Positions 59,590 to 64,000 of a stretch of 64,000 nt of DNA are shown piece by piece; position 1 is the stretch's first letter; the number at the start of each line of letters is the position of its first letter. Where the stretch lies: contig NZ_JNAH01000007.1 of assembly GCF_000759885.1 (NCBI RefSeq), positions 62,001-126,000 of the forward strand, in the 5' to 3' direction. Under the pieces are notes generated by a model. That model had not been told where the DNA came from. It did no database searches and was given only the letters and a program-made list of their open reading frames with translations. The position numbers were made by a program, and so were the translations under genes. The DNA comes from Prochlorococcus marinus str. GP2 (lineage in GTDB: Bacteria; Cyanobacteriota; Cyanobacteriia; PCC-6307; Cyanobiaceae).

Positions 59590-59697
59590 TCAAAGATTTC
59601 TATCAAAATTAATCTCTATATTAGTAAATTCACTATTTGCATTTAATGCAGTAGGTAAAACGATGGATGCTACAAGTGGGAGTAGAAACCGTTTCAT
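59590..59697 (-). CDS. Tiny signal-peptide protein, possibly truncated
   Basis: A 35-residue frame, MKRFLLPLVASIVLPTAL..., a complete signal peptide (cleavage near NA-NSE) with only ~14 residues after it (FTNIEINFDRNL). Many picocyanobacterial exported proteins share the MKRxLLPLxAxxxLPTAxxA leader, so this may be a truncated relic. It overlaps the upstream stop (ATGA). Confidence 0.45.
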   Translation of the reverse strand: MKRFLLPLVASIVLPTALNANSEFTNIEINFDRNL

Positions 59698-59981
59698 TTT
59701 ATGCCTAAATATCTCTCGCAGTAATAATTAGCTAACTCCCGATTATTATAATTTTTTATTTTCTTAAGATTAAGCTTCTTCATCGCTTCATCGCCTGTAA
59801 TTTGATAACTTGAATTTAATTTCGCACAGGTATCTTTCACTTTCGTTTCATTATGAAAAGGGGTTCCTAAATAAAAAGCAAAAATAAATAGAAATAAATT
59901 AAAGGTTACAATTCTTCTATGATTTCTCCACCATTCATAAGAATTTAAGTTAAAAACTTTTTTTAATTCTTTTTTAGCCAT
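59694..59981 (-). CDS. Small membrane-anchored hypothetical protein
   Basis: A 95-residue protein from ATG 59981: basic N-terminus (MAKKELKKVFNLNSYEWWRNHRRI), helix IVTFNLFLFIFAFYLG, then a tail with two cysteines (VKDTCAKLNSSY, NYYCERYLGIK). The frame extends upstream, but this start matches the signal-anchor layout. Function unknown. Confidence 0.55.
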   Translation of the reverse strand: MAKKELKKVFNLNSYEWWRNHRRIVTFNLFLFIFAFYLGTPFHNETKVKDTCAKLNSSYQITGDEAMKKLNLKKIKNYNNRELANYYCERYLGIK

Positions 59982-60078
59982 AAAAAAATAAGGTTTTATC
60001 CCTCTTAGTTTAGATCGACTGTCAATCACAGAAGTGCTATTTTGAATTAAATAGTTCTAACAACGTGCCACTAGATTA

Positions 60079-60198
60079 ATGAAGACTATGGAATATTTAG
60101 ACGAAATCATTAAAGAAATTAGAGGCAAAACATATGATAATAAGCATGCTGACATATATGTAAGAGAGCTTTTAGATCAAGATAAAGAATATGATTAA
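60079..60198 (+). CDS. Tiny acidic hypothetical protein
   Basis: A 39-residue frame, MKTMEYLDEIIKEIRGKTYD..., ending LLDQDKEYD. Overlaps the next tiny ORF by 8 bases in another frame. Coding-like composition. Confidence 0.45.
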   Translation: MKTMEYLDEIIKEIRGKTYDNKHADIYVRELLDQDKEYD

Positions 60199-60325
60199 CT
60201 TTTCAATTTTTATAGAAGGTATATTCAAGCCTTTATTCGGTTAAGGTTTATTTGTTTTTTATAAGAGATCAAAGAGAAAGAAAAGAAAATTATATGCACC
60301 ACCTACTCATCAAATACCTTGTTAA
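60191..60325 (+). pseudogene. Tiny membrane-protein ORF with in-frame stop
   Basis: From ATG 60191 the frame gives MINFSIFIEGIFKPLFG, then TAA at 60242-60244, then continues open as GLFVFYKRSKRKKRKLYAPP... to a TAA at 60323. Both halves together look like a 44-residue hydrophobic-then-basic protein. The next gene starts directly after (60326). Nonsense mutation, read error or two mini-ORFs are all possible. Confidence 0.4.
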
Positions 60326-60421
60326 ATGATCGGAAGTTTACCAAAACTAATTGCAATTATTATGGTTTTGTTAATTGTAGGAAGCACTTTTATTGGTGGA
60401 ATTATTTATTTTGTTAGATAA
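60326..60421 (+). CDS. Tiny single-helix membrane protein
   Basis: A 31-residue frame, MIGSLPKLIAIIMVLL..., almost entirely one transmembrane helix (IAIIMVLLIVGSTFIGGIIYF) with a final R. Starts right after the upstream TAA. Confidence 0.5.
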   Translation: MIGSLPKLIAIIMVLLIVGSTFIGGIIYFVR

Positions 60422-60440
60422 AGTAAGTAGCTGTTTTTGA

Positions 60441-60614
60441 TTATGAAAAATTTAAAGGGTAATCAATATTTTTTGGTTCTAAATGTTTTATATAGCAAGC
60501 TGTTGTGCAGTCGACTCCTTCACTATTGATACTACAGGATGTTATACATTCAAAGAAACTTTTCAAAGCATCTGCATCTGATTCTTTCATATTTGTATAA
60601 ATGTCGTTTTTCAT
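60441..60614 (-). CDS. Small cysteine-rich protein
   Basis: A 57-residue frame, MKNDIYTNMKESDADALKSF..., with four cysteines as C-x4-C...C-x4-C-type spacing (FECITSCSINSEGVDCTTACYIKH). No signal peptide, so metal binding rather than disulfides is plausible. Function unknown. Confidence 0.6.
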   Translation of the reverse strand: MKNDIYTNMKESDADALKSFFECITSCSINSEGVDCTTACYIKHLEPKNIDYPLNFS

Positions 60615-60707
60615 TGTTAATCCTCAAATCTTAAGCTTATCTAGCAATTTCTTCTAAAGAGTGTCAAATTTTAGGTAAAGTACCTATTCACCTTTTTATG
60701 AAAAAAA

Positions 60708-60821
60708 CTATTGATATATATCGAGTAATTTTATATAAATTCCCAAAAATACTAATGTTGCAATACCCACTCCAATAACCGTACTTGGTTGATAAAGCCA
60801 AAGCTCCTTAAAAAATTCCAT
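60708..60821 (-). CDS. Tiny single-helix membrane protein
   Basis: A 37-residue frame, MEFFKELWLYQPSTVIGVG..., with a helix (VIGVGIATLVFLGIYIKLL). It starts 6 bases after the upstream gene's stop. Function unknown. Confidence 0.5.
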   Translation of the reverse strand: MEFFKELWLYQPSTVIGVGIATLVFLGIYIKLLDIYQ

Positions 60822-60827
60822 TTAACT

Positions 60828-60977
60828 TTAAAAAGTAAATTGGTAGTTTTTATACATTTTTCTATAGTCTTCATGCAATCTTTCAGTTGCTAATTTTCTT
60901 TTATTAATTACATCTTTATTTAAATCGATCTCGTTGAAATTTCGATTGAAAATAATTAATGGGGTAGTTAGTTTCAT
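60828..60977 (-). CDS. Small basic hypothetical protein
   Basis: A 49-residue frame, MKLTTPLIIFNRNFNEIDL..., then KRKLATERLHEDYRKMYKNYQFTF. GGAGG lies 5 bases before the ATG, a strong ribosome-binding site. Upstream operon partner of 60708. Confidence 0.6.
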   Translation of the reverse strand: MKLTTPLIIFNRNFNEIDLNKDVINKRKLATERLHEDYRKMYKNYQFTF

Positions 60978-61014
60978 AAAACCTCCTTATTTAATAAAGA
61001 CAAAAATTAATAAT

Positions 61015-61197
61015 TCAGTCACAGTAAATTAAACAATTTTGATTTGTTGGATGTTCTTTACATTCTTTCTCCCAAAAGTTTTGAAACTCAGGAGTAAATT
61101 TCTCAAGTTCTTTTGGAGTCTCATTAAGATTTAGCCCTGCATAGTTAAACGCAGTTAAGTATCTTTGGAGAACATTGAATTGATTGAATAGTTTCAT
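61015..61197 (-). CDS. Small hypothetical protein
   Basis: A 60-residue protein, MKLFNQFNVLQRYLTAFNY..., with three cysteines near the end (KECKEHPTNQNCLIYCD). AGGAGG is 6 bases before the ATG. Function unknown; leader resembles that of 60828 (MKL start, same SD spacing). Confidence 0.65.
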   Translation of the reverse strand: MKLFNQFNVLQRYLTAFNYAGLNLNETPKELEKFTPEFQNFWEKECKEHPTNQNCLIYCD

Positions 61198-61390
61198 AAT
61201 ACCTCCTGGATCTATACCTAATATTGTCCTCCTTTTGACTAGAAATTCATAGAGTATTATTACCCGAGTAAAAGTGCTTTGTGGTTGTCAAGACTATCCT
61301 TTTGCATTCATTTGTGAAGTAAAAATACTCAAATCGAATATATTTTAAATACTTGTAAGTTATTTTTAACTATTAAATTAAATCTAGAAA

Positions 61391-63286
61391 TTATTTATAC
61401 ATTCTCAAAATATTTTCATAAACTTCCTCTAAATTTTTTGTAAAAACTTTTTGATTAAAAAATACACCAGATTTTTTCTGACTATTAATTTTATTTTTTA
61501 ATACTTCTAATTTTCGTTTGTTTGAGGAGTAAAAAACTACTTTTTCTATATATTCTTCAATTGATTTGCAAATGAGTTCATCTAAATCTAGAGAATGTAA
61601 GATACTTCCACCTACTCTTGAAGAAAAACTTTTTCCTACAAGAGTTACGAAAGGAAGCTCTGACCAAATACATTCTACTAAAGTGGAATGCCCGTTATAA
61701 TTAAAAGTGTCTAAAAAGATATCAGCTGAATTATATCTAGAAACATGTTCTTCGTAAGAACTTACATTTTCTGCAAATAAGATTCTTTCTTTGTCAATTT
61801 TTCGAGTAGCGAAGAAAGACAATATATTTTCTCTAGCAATATCTAATGGTTTTTTTAACCATAAATATGTATTTTCTGATTTTATAAGAATATTTGCCCA
61901 TGCATCTACTACTTCTTCAGATAATTTGGAAGTTTTGTGAAAAGCTGCGAGAACTATTGATTCGTTAGGTAAAGAATTGATCTGCGCAACTTTTTTTGTA
62001 GCATGGTAATCATACTTGATGGAATTTATAAATGAATTAGGCATTTGAATAATTTTCTCAGAATAATATTTATGAAATTTTTTTGGAATAACAAATTCAT
62101 CACCTAAAAGAAAGTCAATGTTTGATATACCTGTTGTTCCAGGGAACCCTAAATAATTAATCTGTATTGGAGCAATTCTCTGATTAAATATGTTTATCAT
62201 ATTTTTACTTGTATATCCCATTAAATCTACTGCTATATCTAAATTCTCTGAGCGTATTTTAATGACTGCTTCTTTTACAGATAAGGATGAAATACAACTG
62301 AAAGAGTTAAAATTAATTTTTAGATTTTTAGTAATATTATCTTCTACATTATTTAATGAGTAAGCATGTATTTCAAACTTTTTTTTATCATGATACATGA
62401 ATATAGTTTCCATAATTTTGGAAACTGGATGATCATTAAAATTTGCTGAAATATATCCAATTTTGATTTTTTTATTTTTTTTTAATCGAAGGTTATTTTT
62501 AAACATTCCTCCCAATCTTTTACTTAAATTTAAGGCTCTTTTATATTGTTTATTGGGAGAACAATCTAAATAAAAGAAAGTTAATAAATTAGATATTTCA
62601 TCTTCTTCATTCAATCCAGCATTATCAATATAATTTTTTAACTTCTTAATAGATTTGATATTAAATGTATTTAGATAAGTTTCTAATAACCCTATCTTTG
62701 CCAGGTTAAAGTTTTTATTACATTCTAGAGCACTTTTATAATTTTTTTCTGCATCAATGAAGTTTTTTTCAAGTGCATAGATCGTTCCAATATTATAAAA
62801 AGTCATAGGTATATTATTATCTATCTCTAATGACTTTTTGAAATATTTCATTGCCTCCACAAGATCCCCTAATTTCTGATAAATAGTTCCAATATTTATG
62901 TAGGCTCCTAATAATTTGGGATTGTACTCGAGAGCTTTTGCAAAATAATTTAAAGCGCTTTTTATATCTCTGGAATCAATCAAATATCTGCCAATATCAC
63001 AATAAGCTTCAGCATAATTTTTTTTTACATTAATTGCTTTTTGCAAGCACTCAAATGCCTCTTTTCTTTTCCCAAGTCTTTCATATATACCTGCGAGTCT
63101 GTGAAAAGTAAGATGATTAAAATTCCCTTTGTAAATTAAATCATTATAAATCTTTGCAGATTCTAAAAATTTTCCTTCTCTAGCTAAAATTATTGCTTTT
63201 TTTGTTTGGGAAGATAACTCAATATCTTTAACTAAAAAATTCTCATTGTTTTTTTTATAAAAATTATTACCAAATCCTTTATTCAT
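61391..63286 (-). CDS. TPR-domain O-GlcNAc-transferase-like glycosyltransferase (GT41)
   Basis: A 631-residue protein. About residues 30-240 are tetratricopeptide repeats (GKFLESAKIYNDLIYKGNF, YAEAYCDIGRYLIDSRDIKSALNYFAKALEYNP, GAYINIGTIYQKLGDLVEAMKYFKKSLEID). The C-terminal catalytic region matches SPINDLY/OGT: IKIGYISANFNDHPVSKIMETIF, QINYLGFPGTTGISNIDFLLGDEFVIP, ADIFLDTFNYNGHSTLVECIWSELPFVTLVG. Known relatives transfer GlcNAc or other sugars to proteins. In cyanobacteria targets are unknown. Lone gene, possibly horizontally acquired. Confidence 0.9.
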   Translation of the reverse strand: MNKGFGNNFYKKNNENFLVKDIELSSQTKKAIILAREGKFLESAKIYNDLIYKGNFNHLTFHRLAGIYERLGKRKEAFECLQKAINVKKNYAEAYCDIGRYLIDSRDIKSALNYFAKALEYNPKLLGAYINIGTIYQKLGDLVEAMKYFKKSLEIDNNIPMTFYNIGTIYALEKNFIDAEKNYKSALECNKNFNLAKIGLLETYLNTFNIKSIKKLKNYIDNAGLNEEDEISNLLTFFYLDCSPNKQYKRALNLSKRLGGMFKNNLRLKKNKKIKIGYISANFNDHPVSKIMETIFMYHDKKKFEIHAYSLNNVEDNITKNLKINFNSFSCISSLSVKEAVIKIRSENLDIAVDLMGYTSKNMINIFNQRIAPIQINYLGFPGTTGISNIDFLLGDEFVIPKKFHKYYSEKIIQMPNSFINSIKYDYHATKKVAQINSLPNESIVLAAFHKTSKLSEEVVDAWANILIKSENTYLWLKKPLDIARENILSFFATRKIDKERILFAENVSSYEEHVSRYNSADIFLDTFNYNGHSTLVECIWSELPFVTLVGKSFSSRVGGSILHSLDLDELICKSIEEYIEKVVFYSSNKRKLEVLKNKINSQKKSGVFFNQKVFTKNLEEVYENILRMYK

Positions 63287-63737
63287 ATACTTTATTATGT
63301 GTATCCAAAAGAGAGGTAATGAAAATTAATTAATATAACTAACTATATCTTTTTTATTTTAAAAATCATAGGAAATCTTAAAAAAAATAATTCCTGAAAA
63401 TAAATAATTTTAATTGCCACTTACTTTAGATCAACTTTCAATTAATTTGTCTACTTTTTATCAAAGTAGTAATTAAGTAAGGCCTTCTTAATAAACCAAG
63501 AAAAGTTAATTTTCATGAATCTTTAAAAAAACCTAAATTTGTTAGAAAACCTTATATAGATCTTGATTGTATATAAGTTATTCAAATCATCTTAAGTAGC
63601 AGAAATTACCAAATACGTTTGTGTATTTTGAAATCAATATTTTTGCGTACGAAAACACCCTAAAACAAACTTTTTCTTGAAATAAAGATTGACAAGACAT
63701 TCATAAAAAAAACTTCTATAAAACATTAACTTCTTTT
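63287..63737. other. AT-rich intergenic region upstream of 63738
   Basis: A 451-base gap between two divergent genes. TTGACA at 63689-63694 and a TATAAA near 63717-63722 are weak promoter elements, but the 22-base spacing is too long for a standard sigma-70 site. No gene seen. Confidence 0.35.
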
Positions 63738-64000
63738 ATGAATATGTTTCTAACAAACAAGACTCGTTTAAAAATTAAGGATATCGTTAGGAGGATTTCA
63801 ATAGATGAGCCAGTCTCATTGGAGGAAAGGATTTATGTGGAAAAGTTTGCAAAACATAATTCAACTATATGGACATGGTTAAAGAAAGCAAACAGCTTAA
63901 GAAGATATGGAAAACAACATTCAGATGGAATTAATGGACTGATCCAATCACTTGGACTTGATGGCTTGGAAGTTGAAAGTCATTTTGATCCTAAAAATGA
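63738..64000 (+). CDS. Conserved hypothetical protein (5' part, cut by window)
   Basis: The first 87 codons, MNMFLTNKTRLKIKDIVRRIS..., DEPVSLEERIYVEKFAKHNSTIWTWLKKANS, SLGLDGLEVESHFDPKN. Basic, helical, no signal peptide. The style matches a conserved picocyanobacterial protein of unknown function. The stop lies outside the window. Confidence 0.65.
   Translation, partial: MNMFLTNKTRLKIKDIVRRISIDEPVSLEERIYVEKFAKHNSTIWTWLKKANSLRRYGKQHSDGINGLIQSLGLDGLEVESHFDPKN

Noticed and set aside
63689-63722. TTGACA/TATAAA as a sigma-70 promoter
   Set aside because: Spacing of 22 bases is too long for a standard promoter, so it is only mentioned as weak.
1-64000. CRISPR array, insertion sequence or prophage genes
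   Set aside because: No regularly spaced repeats, transposase, integrase or phage structural genes were seen on either strand.

Overview
The window looks like the chromosome of a high-light-adapted Prochlorococcus. The DNA is very AT-rich, intergenic gaps are short, and codon use is uniform. Marker genes are a Pcb-type chlorophyll antenna protein, a cluster of tiny high-light-inducible (Hli) proteins, psbD/psbC, ycf4, petM, ycf39, NTRC, flavodoxin and many small picocyanobacterial proteins. No CRISPR array, transposase, rRNA or plasmid gene is visible. There is one tRNA, tRNA-Ser(CGA).

Region 1 (1-10 kb) is rich in iron-stress genes: a peroxiredoxin-like gene cut by the window edge, flavodoxin (isiB), an IsiA/Pcb-family antenna gene directly downstream, a porin, a PiuC-type dioxygenase, and a FutA/IdiA iron-binding protein divergent from it. 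A DUF3386 protein, a methyltransferase, an MIF-like tautomerase, a DUF1824 protein and glyQ lie between. Region 2 (10-12.6 kb) looks like a small variable cassette at tRNA-Ser. An FkbM methyltransferase is followed by a degenerate copy of the tRNA 3' end (11120-11147), then a second methyltransferase overlapping a membrane-protein gene.

Region 3 (12.8-37.4 kb) is core genome: a small ferredoxin with cobQ, maf, psbC/psbD, ycf4, a cyclophilin, ilvH, petM, ycf39, infA, NTRC, the three-gene pnt transhydrogenase operon, dxr, cysS, polA, an HlyD-type adaptor and ychF.

Region 4 (37.4-50 kb) holds small membrane proteins, five hli-neighbourhood genes, a glutamine amidotransferase, a cupin gene broken in its signal peptide, selO, an NSS-family sodium symporter, and an Nramp-like transporter without the usual metal-binding motifs. 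Region 5 (50-61.2 kb) is accessory and unusually dense in proteins below 100 residues, many absent from a standard ORF list because they are under 60 residues. Within it, 52.7-54.7 kb is a same-strand cluster of PepSY-like, DUF3721, DUF411, MauE-like and small genes that suggests copper or other metal/thiol handling. At 55.05-55.25 kb two divergent terminator-ended elements carry mutually complementary 14-base segments and may encode a pair of small RNAs. The window ends with a TPR/O-GlcNAc-transferase-like glycosyltransferase and the start of a conserved hypothetical gene.

Three genes appear broken or shifted: a cupin gene (T-run frameshift), a small gene at 54450-54708 (A-run frameshift) and a tiny ORF at 60191-60325 (in-frame TAA). 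These could be natural decay or consensus errors. All functional calls are from reading the sequence alone; no database search was run.
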